A stretch of 64,000 bases of DNA from positions 124,001 through 188,000 of the forward strand of contig NW_019028986.1 of assembly GCF_002105155.1 (NCBI RefSeq). Direction: 5' to 3'. The position numbers were made by a program, and so were the translations under genes. Below, in pieces: positions 53,876-64,000 of the stretch. The first letter of the stretch is position 1. The number at the start of each line of letters is the position of its first letter. Under the pieces are notes generated by a model that saw only the letters and a list, made by a program, of their open reading frames with translations, had not been told where the DNA came from and made no database searches. The DNA comes from Lobosporangium transversale. Taxonomy: Eukaryota > Mortierellomycota > Mortierellomycetes > Mortierellales > Mortierellaceae.

Positions 53876-54385
53876 AGAAAAGCGACATTACGTGTTCTTT
53901 ACCTAATGTGTAGTCAAATTAATTGTTTACTAGATGCGCTACAAGAATATATATTAATTGCATGCGAAGCTAAAACTGGTGGCCTTCGTGACAAACCCAC
54001 AAAGTATACAGCCTTGTCTCAAATGTATTCTCTACGAAGACAAGATTGAAGAATATATCTAACACTTGGGCTATTTCTCATCAACTTTAGATCCCCCGAT
54101 TATTACCACACATGCTATTGCTTAAGCGGTTTATCATTATCCCAACACCATATCTCCTTCCGCCATGATCTAAAGGAGATTGCGCCAGGTGCTCTGTCAA
54201 GTTTGCTCTGGACAGAAAATTCAAATAAGCTTCGAGTCGTGGGCTCTTCTAAGAATATGGTTGAACCTACTCACCCGATCTTCAACATTCGTTTGGAGAG
54301 TGTCAGGAAGGCATTTGTGTATTTTTATGGCAAGGCTGCAGAAGACGTCATTGAAGAAGTGGATATTGAAGTTGTTCGTCACTAG
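52808..54385 (+). CDS. RAM1: Protein farnesyltransferase beta subunit
   Basis: Four exons with matching phases (52808-52891, 52980-53841, 53934-54003, 54091-54385), 436 residues, close to yeast Ram1. Prenyltransferase alpha-alpha barrel repeats are visible: FLLGALDRLASYWVALDAA, CETGGFGGGPGQEAHLAPTYA, KQPDGSFKMMVGGEIDIRGSYC, CQTYEGGLGSYPGVEAHGGY and LVDGCYSFWVGG. Zinc ligands are the Asp and Cys of DGCYSFW and the His of DYYHTCYCL. With the alpha subunit it transfers farnesyl to CaaX cysteines of Ras, Rho and a-factor-like peptides. The ATG at 52808 was chosen because an upstream in-frame Met would add only non-conserved residues. Intron 2 begins with a 28-base poly(A). It converges on the E3 gene; the stop codons are 70 bp apart. 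Confidence 0.95.
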
Positions 54386-54455
54386 GATCATTTTATCATA
54401 AGATATGTTTTTTTCCCTTTGAATTTATTCTTGTTTTGAGAGCTGAAATAACGAA

Positions 54456-54596
54456 TTAAGCACGGAATACTTGAAGTATGCGCTCAACGTATTTTCGGCA
54501 AATCGGGCAAACTCGCTCCCTTTCGATGACTTGCTTGCCACTTCAAAATAAATCATCCAATTAAAAAAAAAAAAAAAAAAAAAAAATTAGTGGTAT

Positions 54597-54627
<31 letters not shown>

Positions 54628-56927
54628 CAATGTACAGCACAATATCATACCAATCCATGCAAGATGACATATGACCACAATTGAGCATAACACAATTCAA
54701 TGGTCCGTCAAAACAGATCTTGCAGAGGTTCTCGTCTATATTTGTAGACGACGGTTCATGAGGCTTTGTTGTCTCCAATGCTGACGCGTTTTCGATGTCA
54801 ATATCTGATGAATCCCAGGCCTGATTTCTCGTTTCTTGACTCGCATTTCTTTCCTCTTTATCTCTCTTTACAGTCTGGATCAGGCTTTTTAGCAGGCCAA
54901 CTAGTTCATGCTTTTCAAACATACCCACATGACTGACACGGTTGGAGTCCAACAACGACTTGATAACTTTGACAGACAGCTTTGATATGTCCACATCTGG
55001 CGAGATAATGTCCTCTAATGTCAGATTCGCAGCAAATGTCTCCTCGGATGATTCTTGAGGCCTCCGTGGCGGCTTGACAGGCCGTGATGAATATGATGGC
55101 TCAGAAGACGACGAAGCAGGTGTGATATGGGACTCTGAAACGCCTGTTGGGAAGCTAAAAGTACTAGCACTACTGCTTGAGCCAGATGAAAACCGGAATT
55201 GTGGGCTAGAAGATGATGAGTCAGAAAAAGTAGGTAATGAATAAAACCCTGTATTGGCAGTGTAGTCATTGAATCCTTGGGATGGACGTGGCCTTGTCTG
55301 TCGCTGGTTTTGCGATTGTGGCATTGGATTGGGTCTAGAGCTGGAGGCTGGTTGAGGCACAGATGCAGATGACGAGGATGATGACGAGGGTGATGTTTGT
55401 TGACTCTTAAGTGGTGGTTTAGGCTCATAGCAAGTATAGCCAAACCCATTTCGGGAATTGGAAGAGGTTCCAAATGTTGGCTGTGGACTAAGAGGTGGTA
55501 TTGTCGACGAAGCCTGAGGTTTGGCCTCATGATGGGGCCGTTGCTGGCGATGTTGTTGCTGGAACTGCTGTTGGTGTTGCGCTGTGAATGGATTTGGAGG
55601 CGGGTGTTCTGCCTGATGATAGGACCCAAAGCCTCCATTAAATCTGAACTGAGGTTCCCGGGAGGACCCAGTTTGCGAGTGCTGCGAATGGGTAGGGGAA
55701 GGGAACGTAGATCCAGGATGATAAAATGGATAGCCATCCGCTGGTCGGCCAGACATATGGGCTCCAAATGGACCCGTACCAATACCAGAGGCCCTAGGCA
55801 TAAAATCCTCAATATGTGGTCTAGGCTTTTGAGGACTTGGGCCTGGTTGAAAATGAAAATGTGACGATCCGAGAGAGAATGGTGGGGTATTGTTGGGCGC
55901 CTCCCGTGGTTTTGGTTGTTGGCTTTGCTGTTGTTGCCTCTGGGCCTTCTGTTGACTCGGCTGTTGACCCTGGGCCTCAGCAGAGGAAGAGGATGTTGAT
56001 TGGGATTGCCTTTCCTGGAAGATGCTTTCTGCTGTAGTGTCGGGGTGCCTACGTTGTCTGGAGTCATCACTGCTGAACATCCTAGAGAAGAACTTGTCCA
56101 ATTCATTGATCAGATTATCTGACGTGCCCGTCAAGTCATTTGCCCTCGGAAGCACTTCATGAAGCACTAGCCACTCTTCGACCGTACTTGGCATTTGTGT
56201 GCGGAAGTAGACCTCCGACGCATCTGATAAAGGCTTGTTATCCTGGATAGCCTTCACCAATTCTAAATTGCAGACCACCATAAAGATTTTGTCAATCTCT
56301 CATGAGATATGCGTAAGATTGTACAGCTGAAGCGCTATCTAGTAATATTGGAGTTGTTTGACTGCTCCTAACCTTGTTTTTCTAGCATGTTGGCCGTTGA
56401 GATATTGTATGCATCTAAGTAACGCTTGAGTGTCCGGATATTGAGCTTGCTCAGCTTCGCATCCTCTAGTTTGTAGACTAAATTGCAAAGAAACAGTGTC
56501 GAGGTCTGTAGTCGCCCATTTGTTGTCCCAGCCTATACAGGCCACTCATTCTCACTATCCCAAAAACGAAATATAGAATCTTTTGTCTTCACACGTCAAA
56601 ACTATTTGTTACCTTGTAGAAAGTGAGCACAGTACCCACAGCATCGTACATCTCTATCGAAAGTACAAAATATATGTATTCAGTTATTTCTAGAATAATC
56701 GTCTTTCAAAACAGCAATGACGTTTGCTATCCTGCTGGTTAATCGGACCTGAAGTGACCGAACTTCAGTAGCTCTGTTTTGTAATTGCAGCAACTGATAC
56801 ATGCCATGACACCGCAGTTGTGGCAGTTAGTCTTTCTGATCCGGTGCAGACTCGAGCCGCAGCGCTCGCAGTTGCTGGACTGGTGCATCTTAGGAGGCGT
56901 CCACTGACTTCTGTTCTCCTTGGCCAT
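54456..56927 (-). CDS. FYVE-SAP-RING E3 ubiquitin ligase, RNF34/RFFL-like
   Basis: Minus-strand multi-exon gene. Exon 1 (ATG at 56927) has a FYVE-like zinc finger: SNCERCGSSL, KTNCHNCGVMACISC and the basic tail NYKTELLKFG. Two or more small exons follow; one near 56540-56356 reads ACIGWDNKWATTDLDT. Their junctions are not certain. The long exon (about 56290-54651) begins CNLELVKAIQDNKPLSD, has about 300 residues rich in Ser, Pro and Gln, a SAP-like helix pair (ISKLSVKVIKSLLDSNRVSH, FEKHELVGLLKSL) and the first half of the RING (LCKICFDGPLNCVMLNCGHM). The last exon (54540-54456) completes it (CGKQVIERERVCPICRKYVE). RNF34/RFFL proteins have the same order and act on membranes as ubiquitin ligases. 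The disordered insertion is far longer than in animals. The RING is split by an intron with adjacent poly(T) and poly(A). Confidence 0.88.
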
Positions 56928-58284
56928 TTGTTTTTCCCACACCGTCTTTTTTTTAAATGAAGGTAAAGTAATGACATGTAATCATTTCAGTAAACCATGA
57001 CTTTGATTGTGGCAGTGCCAATTGAAACCTTTGCTGCTGTGCCTCAGAACAAACTACAAATTTGATTGGTCCCAACCAAAGTAGTATTTTTCTTTAATAT
57101 TTTGTACACAAGGTTTTATTAAGCATGTCCATTCTTATGCCAAATGTTCCTTTGCTCTCACCCGCTATGCTGCGCATCGTTATTCTAATGATCCAAGAGC
57201 ATTTGTGGATGCGTCTTCATCAAGTTCGTTGCGACGCGTTATAATAATCTTGTCTACTAGAACACAATCCGCGTTTCTTTAGTTAAAGACGAATAAGAGA
57301 AATCAAGCATAATTAGGCTAATACCCCGTGAATTTTTTTTATCACTTGTAGTGTTCGAGTTGGATCGGGGAAGTAGCTCAGAAACAGGGACAGAGTAGCG
57401 GTTTATCTCAGGAACAAAATATGCACCAAAAAAAGAAAAGACAAAGTTCGTTTCAGAGCATTAAAGTTCCGACAACCGATTTGGAATGGGTAATAATGAT
57501 GACGACGCTGGCATACCATACACATATAATACAATACTCCAGCCACCCGTGGTTATATACATCAAACAAGTTAGGACTCTCCGGGGTTTGGTCCGCTGCT
57601 TTCTATGCGCTTATACCCTCTCTTTCTTTCATTACTTGAATGAATGATGACATAACTAAATGTCTATGTTCATGCATACATATAGTGAAAATGGAGTAGT
57701 TTATGCGATATTAATACATATATATATATACATGGACTACCATTAAACACTTAAACACATCTTTTAATTTATATAATATAGCGAGCGTATGTATATATTA
57801 TTGGAATGAGAAAACCAAGCCAGCGATGAATATAATGGCCTGATCTGTTCTTCCAGGTCCCTGCCCGGATTGAGCTGAGTCTAGTATGGCGTTTCTTCTC
57901 GCGTGCTTTCATACTTCTCATTGGATACTTAGTGCGGTGAATTATCCTCCTCTTATATCAACACATCCATGTTTATCGATACAGATTAGGCCCTTGGCAG
58001 AGCAAAGCGCTTATTAAGTGATCTTTATATCTTTGACCTTACTTCAATTTCCTAGTTATCGCATGGCCTACCGCCATAATTTTACCGTATCCGGTTAATC
58101 TCAGTTTAAGCTCAAGGCGCGAATAGTCCCACTTCTAGCTCGCGTTCCCCTGGCCACGGCACTTGAACTCTGATCGTTAGGAAATCGTGATGGGCACGGG
58201 TACATACAAATCAATTAATTGCTAAGGCCATGCTACAATCCAGAAGCTTGAGAAAGATGCAGTATTCACACTCATATCCATAAT
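56928..58284. other. Spacer between E3 ligase and barrel-protein gene
   Basis: No supported gene. It should contain the promoter of the E3 ligase (leftward) and of the barrel protein (rightward). A TATATATATA run is at about 57718-57731. One frame at 57421-57639 has no motif. Confidence 0.45.
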
Positions 58285-58293
58285 TATAAAAAG
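58285..58293 (+). promoter_or_regulatory. TATA box of the barrel-protein gene
   Basis: TATAAAAAG, 120 bases upstream of the ATG at 58413, followed by a pyrimidine-rich stretch (TTTTTTTTTCTATC) and a plausible start-site region. Fits a strongly expressed secreted-protein gene. Confidence 0.55.
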
Positions 58294-58412
58294 GAGTACC
58301 TCCCACCTATTATCCATTTTTTTTTTCTATCTTCATCCACCATTGTAGTTGCTTTATACTTCTTAGTTTTTGCACTATTCTACGCCCCATCTAACCATTT
58401 CTCGAACCCAAT

Positions 58413-59243
58413 ATGGCTCCTGTCTTCTCCTTTGTACTTGTAACTGCCTCACTCGTTTGTGCCATGGCTGCTCCTTCTACGCGCAACTTGGAAGGTGCTG
58501 CTGTCAGCACAAGTTACACTGGCCTCGGCAAGATCTACAACGACTACGCTATCCGTGGTGCTTGTCCTGATATGAATTATTCTGCCCACGATGCTTTTGC
58601 TACTGTCAACGCTGCTCAGTTTGGCAGTGTCAAGGATGGTACATCTGCCTGCGGCAAGTATGTCAAGGTCAACCACGCCGATACACCCTCCAAGCATTAC
58701 ATTTACAAGATCGTCGACTATTGTAAGCACTGTAATAATGGTGAGCTCGGCCTTTCTGAACCAGCCATCAGGGAGCTCACCAACTCGAGCCATGCTAGGA
58801 TTGACTGGGAGATCATCAATCATAAAGATACCTCAGAGAACAGTGAGCTCGTAAAGGCGTTCAGTTACAATAAGAAATCTAAATCCACCAAGAAGAGCGT
58901 CAGCAAGAAGAGCAGCCACAGCCACTATAGGTGGCGCTATCGCGGCCGCGGTACCTGGTTCAGCGATACTTTTGGCTCTTGTGGCGAGCGTTTCTCTCAG
59001 AATGACATGATCGTTGCTTTGAACGAGGCTCAGATGGGTAAGATGTGGGGGCCTCGCTCCAAGTGTGGCGCCAAGATCCGTGTCACCGCTAGGGGATCCT
59101 CTAAGAGTATTGTTGTCCGTGTGGTCGATACTTGCCCTCATCGTTTCTGCAGCTATGGCCAACTGGACCTATCTCAAGCTGCCTTCAAGCATTTCGCCCA
59201 TAAGGACAAGGGTATTCTAGATCTCAGATGGAAGTTTATCTAA
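58413..59243 (+). CDS. Secreted protein with two double-psi beta-barrel (RlpA/expansin-like) domains
   Basis: Single exon, 276 residues. Signal peptide at 1-20 (MAPVFSFVLVTASLVCAMAA). Domain 1 (about 35-140) contains GKIYNDYAIRGACPDMNYSA, AFATVNAAQFG, SACGKYVKVNHA and IVDYCKHCNNGELGLSEPA. A Lys/Ser-rich linker (KKSKSTKKSVSKKSSHSHY) leads to domain 2 (about 180-276) with GRGTWFSDTFGSCGERFS, IVALNEAQMG, KCGAKIRVTAR and VVDTCPHRFCSYGQLDLS. Both keep the paired cysteines and the (V)VDxCxxC...LxLS signature of six-stranded DPBB folds, as in expansin-like and cerato-type cell-wall proteins. Domain 1 has Gly-Leu-Ser where domain 2 has Asp-Leu-Ser, so any catalytic Asp is kept only in the second. Likely acts in the wall or outside the cell. 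Internal duplication of one domain is clear. Confidence 0.85.
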   Translation: MAPVFSFVLVTASLVCAMAAPSTRNLEGAAVSTSYTGLGKIYNDYAIRGACPDMNYSAHDAFATVNAAQFGSVKDGTSACGKYVKVNHADTPSKHYIYKIVDYCKHCNNGELGLSEPAIRELTNSSHARIDWEIINHKDTSENSELVKAFSYNKKSKSTKKSVSKKSSHSHYRWRYRGRGTWFSDTFGSCGERFSQNDMIVALNEAQMGKMWGPRSKCGAKIRVTARGSSKSIVVRVVDTCPHRFCSYGQLDLSQAAFKHFAHKDKGILDLRWKFI

Positions 59244-59961
59244 ACAATGGAAAAGCCCGAGGAAGCCAAACTGCAGCCTGATTGCTTCGGCTGTTAAGTT
59301 TAGAGCATATTGATATATCCCTGTTCAACCTTTTCCAAACAGTTCCAGTCCACCTAACCCCAACGTGATTTAGAATAGAGCATCCGCATAAACTCATTTG
59401 TATATAGCCACAACGCAATAAAAAGCACGATCATTCCTTCAAAGGCCTCTGATTCTAATATATTACTATCATAATAATGAGCTGTATTGCTTGGTAATAT
59501 TTATTGGCGTCTCGTGGGTTTGCGTTCTGGGACTACGTTTATGAGTCCCTTAATATTTGTACGCGACTTACTTTGTTGCCATATTGGGAAGTTGTTTCAG
59601 TCAGTGGCTTTTATGACACGCGCTTCTTTTTTTATGGCGATACTCTTGTTTGAGCAATACTCATTTACCAACTGCATCTTTACTTTACGGACAATATCAG
59701 GAACAAACTACAGGCTTCACACAAGTCTTTTTCTTCTTCCTTTCCTTTTCCTTTTCCTTTTCTTTTTACAGCTTTTTATTTTGCGTGTTTTTTTTTTCTT
59801 GGAACTGAAAGAAAGCGTCATCAATAGTTAATAGGTAGCAATTGGCGACCTCTCCAACACACACTCATCAATATATAATTGTAGCCAACCAAAAAGATTT
59901 TTTAGGAAGAGGAGCAAATTTCAACTAGTAGGATTTTCTTTTCTCTTCATTGCAGGAAACA

Positions 59962-60601
59962 ATGTCGATGTATACACTTGCCAAAGAGCTTTTCCCGCCA
60001 ACAGGGATTGAGCGAGTGGTCCGCTGCAACTTTGTACGACCAGACGTTCTCAATGTCATCGTTTCAAAGTCAACGGTCTTGGAGATCTACAATTTCACCG
60101 AGCCAGCACAGGCTGATCAGCTGCCCCGGTTGGAATTGGTAGCAAGCTATCGAATGAACGGGAGTATCACATCCATGGGTGTTATTCGAACAAGTTCCTC
60201 GGGCCAACATGGACTGGACAGCATCCTGGTCAGCTTCAAGGATGCCAAGGTTTGTTTACTCGCTCTAGTCTCAGCCTCTCTCCGACTTTTCGCACCATCG
60301 CCTTACGACTCAGTTGTTATTACTATCTACGAGAAAGAAATTGAAGATGGGAATAAGGATAAGGAAGGGAAGGAGAGAGAGCGCAAATATGGGATGAAAT
60401 CTCTAATAAAGCGCCATTTATTTTTTCAAAACTATGTATCTTTTTTTTTTCAATGCATTTTCTGGTTACTTTAAACCTGTTCATAGATGTCCTTGTTGGA
60501 ATGGTCATTTTCGAATCATTGTATTGTCACGGTCTCTATCCATTATTATGAACGTGATGATTACAAGGTAAAAAGAAAATAAAATAAAAATAAAGGAAGG
60601 G

Positions 60602-60633
<32 letters not shown>

Positions 60634-60935
60634 CAGTTTGTCAACAATTTTTTATTTTTCATTGCGCAACGTAGCAAGAATTCTTGAATAATTCGCACCC
60701 AACAGAAATCCGTGTCGATCCCTCGCGACGATGTGCTGTGCTTGCATTTTATGGAGATAGGCTCGCAGTACTCCCATTTAGGCAAGATGAAGTCGTCATT
60801 GGCGACGAAGACGATGCGTCAAAGTAAGGACAAATATCTTCATCCTTCGAAATAAAGGAAACAAGCAGAAAAAATGTATATCTGTAAATCTTGGATACCG
60901 GATGGACTGCGAAGCTAAAAGATAATTCCTCTGAA

Positions 60936-60975
<40 letters not shown>

Positions 60976-61811
60976 GAAAATGGCCATACATGCCGAGCTA
61001 TGTGATGACCTTATCCGACATTGACTCCAAGATCAAGAATCTCATCGATATGGTTTTTCTTTATGACTTTTATGAACCAACTCTTGCAATCCTCTTTTCT
61101 CCTGAGCAAACATGGACCGGGTATGTCGTTAGAACATAATTTACATAGAAGTATGATCCACAGTGAAATAAGGATGTGTCTAGTCTATCTTTCTCTTTCT
61201 AACTCTTTTTTATCCCTATTGTTTAGTCGTCTTGCAGTGCGCAAAGATACATGCTCATTGGTTGTAGTATCTCTCGACATCACGCATAGAGTTTATCCCA
61301 TCATTTATTCCATCGACAAATTACCATATGATTGTACAAAGGTGATCGCAGTCCCCAAACCTGTAGGCGGACTCTTGATTGTTTCGGCAAATGCGCTTAT
61401 TCATCTGGATCAAGGGTCAACAGGCGTGGGTGTAGGTTTAAATGCTTATGCGCCTATGGTCACTGATTTTCCGCTTCAATCCCAGCATCACTTCGACATT
61501 GCGCTGGATGGAGCAGAGCATGTATTCCTGGCACCAAATCAAATACTATTTACGCTGAGGAATGGGGAAATGTACGTTGTTGAACTTCAGCAGGAAGGGC
61601 GATCGCTCTCTGGGTTTAAAATCGAAAAAGTGGGGTCAAGTATGCAAACGTCATGCAAGTGCTCCTTAGGTCTCGGATATTTTTTTGTCGGATCAAGATA
61701 TGCGGATTCCATGCTGATCAAATACTCTACCAAAGACCAGGTCAAGGTATTTAGAGAAGGTCAGCAAGAAGCTCTTTTACTGTTTATTCATTAATTTTAC
61801 TTAAGTCATCT

Positions 61812-61846
<35 letters not shown>

Positions 61847-62495
61847 GAATTATATATAGAAAAAAAAAAAGAGTGCAGTGATCCCTATCAACTCTATGGA
61901 TCTAGAAGACGGTAGATTTTATAGCAAAAACCATGATCATCCATTTTGGTCTCATATTTCTTTGACAACATTTCTTAGGCAATAACAAATATTGTCAATG
62001 TGTGTTATTAAATCTTTAGAACTCTATGGACAAGATGTGGAAACTGTAATCGATCAACAGGCAGACAAGTCAAAGGACGAGATGGAATCAGCTATGGATG
62101 CAGGAGAGTCAAAATGGCAGTTCGAGATATGTGACACTCTGACTAATACGGGTCCAATTCTCGGCTTCGACGTGGGACAGCGTGCAAGCAATGAATTGGT
62201 ATGACCTTCATGAAGAATAGCCGATACCTCAACAGGACCTTTTTTTATTAAAGGGAATGAACATTGACATGTATATGTTCCTTCCTTTGTAGCACTCGGA
62301 ATTTCCTCCGCAGCATGAACTCGTGGCAGCAACCGGTACAGTTCAAAATGGAGCGCTTGTTGTCTTTCAGGTAAGCTCTAATGTACTGGATTTTTTTTCT
62401 TTCGATATTCCATATAGAGCGCAGAGTTTTAACCTCATGTTTTGATGAAATAAATAATAATAAATAATAATAATAATAATAAAATAAATAAATAA

Positions 62496-62528
<33 letters not shown>

Positions 62529-64000
62529 TAGAGAAATATTCGACCGAACGTCATTCGATCCACAGATGCTCTGAAGGGGACCAAGGCTTTATGGACAGTA
62601 TATTGTCGCAAAGAGATCATTTTTGAAGGGGTTTCACAGTTTGAGAGCCGCAAGGTAACGACAGCAGGAGATGAATCCGATGAAAATTACGATAAGCTGA
62701 TGGTTGTCTCTATGGAGAGAGCTACAGACCAAGGCACACATAAAAGTACACTGGTATGTTATTTTGAAATGTGTAACAGACCCATTCATTTTTTTTTTTT
62801 TTTTTTTTTTTTTGTTCGTGGCTAACCAGAAATAACATGCTCCTAAAATGTTCGGCTTTAGGTACTGGCTACCTCGGGAGATGATCTACGGCAGCTTCCC
62901 AATTCCCAATTTTACTCAGAGGGACCTACTATCGCCATTGGGTCTTTTTTGGATGAAACGAGGATTGTACAGGTTTATGCTAGTGGCGTTCGTATTCTCA
63001 ATGCAGGTAAAAATCGATATAAGAAACTCTTTAAAGCCTGTTGAACAAGACGACTCAATTTAGATCTTTATTTTTTTCCCCAGCTATGTTTTGATTATTT
63101 ACTCACGCGAGAACTACTTTGTTTACTAATCAAAATTCCATATAGACTGTAAACTCAAGCAACTTGTCCCGATTGGGGAACATCTTTCCATTGTGGCTGC
63201 TAGCATTGTTGACCCATACATCCTACTGCTGCTTCATAATGGCTCAGCACTCCTCCTTAAAGGCGATATGGCCACCAAAGATGTAACCATCCTCAGCCAA
63301 TCCTCTGTTCTCAATGTAATGGCAGGCAAGCATCATGTTCCTGTTGAGATGTATTGATTGGTGTTCAATTTCTTTTTTCTCTCAGCTCTGACTTTTTTTT
63401 CTCTTTTATGTATCAGAGCATCCCTATCAAAAGTTGCTGTATATACGCAGACACGACGAGCACTATACTGACTGTCAAGGAAGCGCCGACGATGGCCTCT
63501 CTTAGATCGAGCGCAACTAGAAATACATTGGCTACTGTCAGTACAGTGAAAAAAAGGACCAAGAAGCAGAAGAAAGAAGTCCCACGAATCATCGATGATA
63601 TTGACTTGGACCTTTATGGACCTGAATTGGGCGAAGGAAGAGAGGAAGAAGAAGAGGAGGTCGAGGAGGAGGATAGGGATGTTGAGATGACGGGACCCGC
63701 ACCGACTGAGACCAATGCAAACGGGGATATTCCTTTGGATAATGTTACTATGGATGGCGTCCAATCTACAGCGAAGGCAGCTATGGCAAACCCAGAAGGA
63801 GAGTCAGTTCAGGCTACACATTGGTGTATTATCTATAGAACGGACGGAGCTTTTGAAATTTATCAACTACCTGATTTCAAGGAGGTATTCTTCTTCCCTC
63901 ACTTCGATCTCTTACCAGAAGTGTTGTCAGACGCGCCTGCACATCAAGATACCAAGCCTGCTGGGCACGCACGAGAGATTTCAGAGCTGATTATGGTCAA
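59962..64000 (+). CDS. CFT1: Cleavage and polyadenylation specificity factor subunit 1 (CPSF160/Cft1), 3' end beyond window
   Basis: Many short exons from the ATG at 59962: 59962-60249 (YTLAKELFPPTGIERVVRCN, ILVSFKDAK), 60487-60567 (LLEWSFSNHCIVTVSIHYYE), 60675-60823 (RVDPSRRCAVLAFYGDRLAV), about 60977-61119 (YEPTLAILFSPEQTWTG), about 61228-61760 (RLAVRKDTCSLVVVSLDITH, DCTKVIAVPKPVGG), and further pieces near 62019-62200, 62293-62370, 62531-62754, 62861-63005, 63146-63318 and from 63417 to the edge (YRTDGAFEIYQLPDFKEV). These match the N-terminal and middle beta-propeller order of CPSF160, which scaffolds the AAUAAA-recognising module of the pre-mRNA 3' processing complex. An acidic insert (EEEEEVEEEDRDVEM) lies in the last visible exon. 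Several introns carry 20-30 base poly(A) or poly(T). The C-terminal propeller is not in the window. Confidence 0.92.

Noticed and set aside
57350-57420. tRNA-like start GGGGAAGTAGCTCAG
   Set aside because: Resembles a D-arm, but no anticodon stem or T-arm follows within the required distance.

Overview
The window looks like a nuclear contig of a filamentous fungus, most likely an early-diverging one (Mucoromycota, probably Mucorales; inference). The grounds are short GT-AG introns with long pyrimidine tracts, AT-rich spacers, a Crypton-type tyrosine recombinase gene fused to a GCR1_C-like DNA-binding end, an L1-like LINE of the Grem type, a fungal CPSF160/Cft1, and a FYVE-SAP-RING ubiquitin ligase. 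Many A or T homopolymers of 18-30 bases occur, mostly inside introns.

Layout. 1-7892 (minus strand): a tandem array of six DUF1771-Smr paralogues. All are built on the same four-exon plan, and most have Ser/Gln/Tyr/Pro-rich low-complexity tails and a C-terminal hydrophobic anchor. One copy is a pseudogene and one carries about 17 amphipathic repeats. 8-12.3 kb: gene-poor, with the relic of a Ty3/Gypsy element (two old LTRs, a PBS and the end of pol). 12.3-23.7 kb: an L1-like LINE (ORF1 with a CCHC knuckle, ORF2 with APE endonuclease and RT) split by a complete chromovirus, 14819-20086. The chromovirus has two identical 195-bp LTRs, a 5-bp CTTTA target duplication and a predicted -1 frameshift between gag and pol. 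23.7-29.6 kb: a hypothetical gene, tRNA-Ile(AAU), and the four-exon Crypton/GCR1_C gene. 30-36.2 kb: a nest of DNA transposons. A Tc1/mariner element (31099-34675) contains a second one (31305-32936) and a 324-bp solo LTR, with another solo LTR of the same family nearby. 36.2-41.3 kb: gene-poor repeat mosaic.

41.4-64 kb is mostly host gene space: an MFS transporter, KTI12, a DDE-transposase remnant, a stand-alone Ty3-type integrase/chromodomain ORF, a broken zinc-finger gene, the protein farnesyltransferase beta subunit, the RNF34/RFFL-like E3 ligase convergent with it, a secreted protein with two double-psi beta-barrel domains, and the 5' part of CPSF1/Cft1 running off the right edge.

The host genes are ordinary housekeeping genes: tRNA wobble modification through Elongator (KTI12), CaaX prenylation, and pre-mRNA 3'-end processing. 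The two unusual parts are the membrane-anchored Smr array and the layered transposon nests, whose insertion order can be read from target duplications. No prokaryotic features, CRISPR arrays or rRNA were seen.
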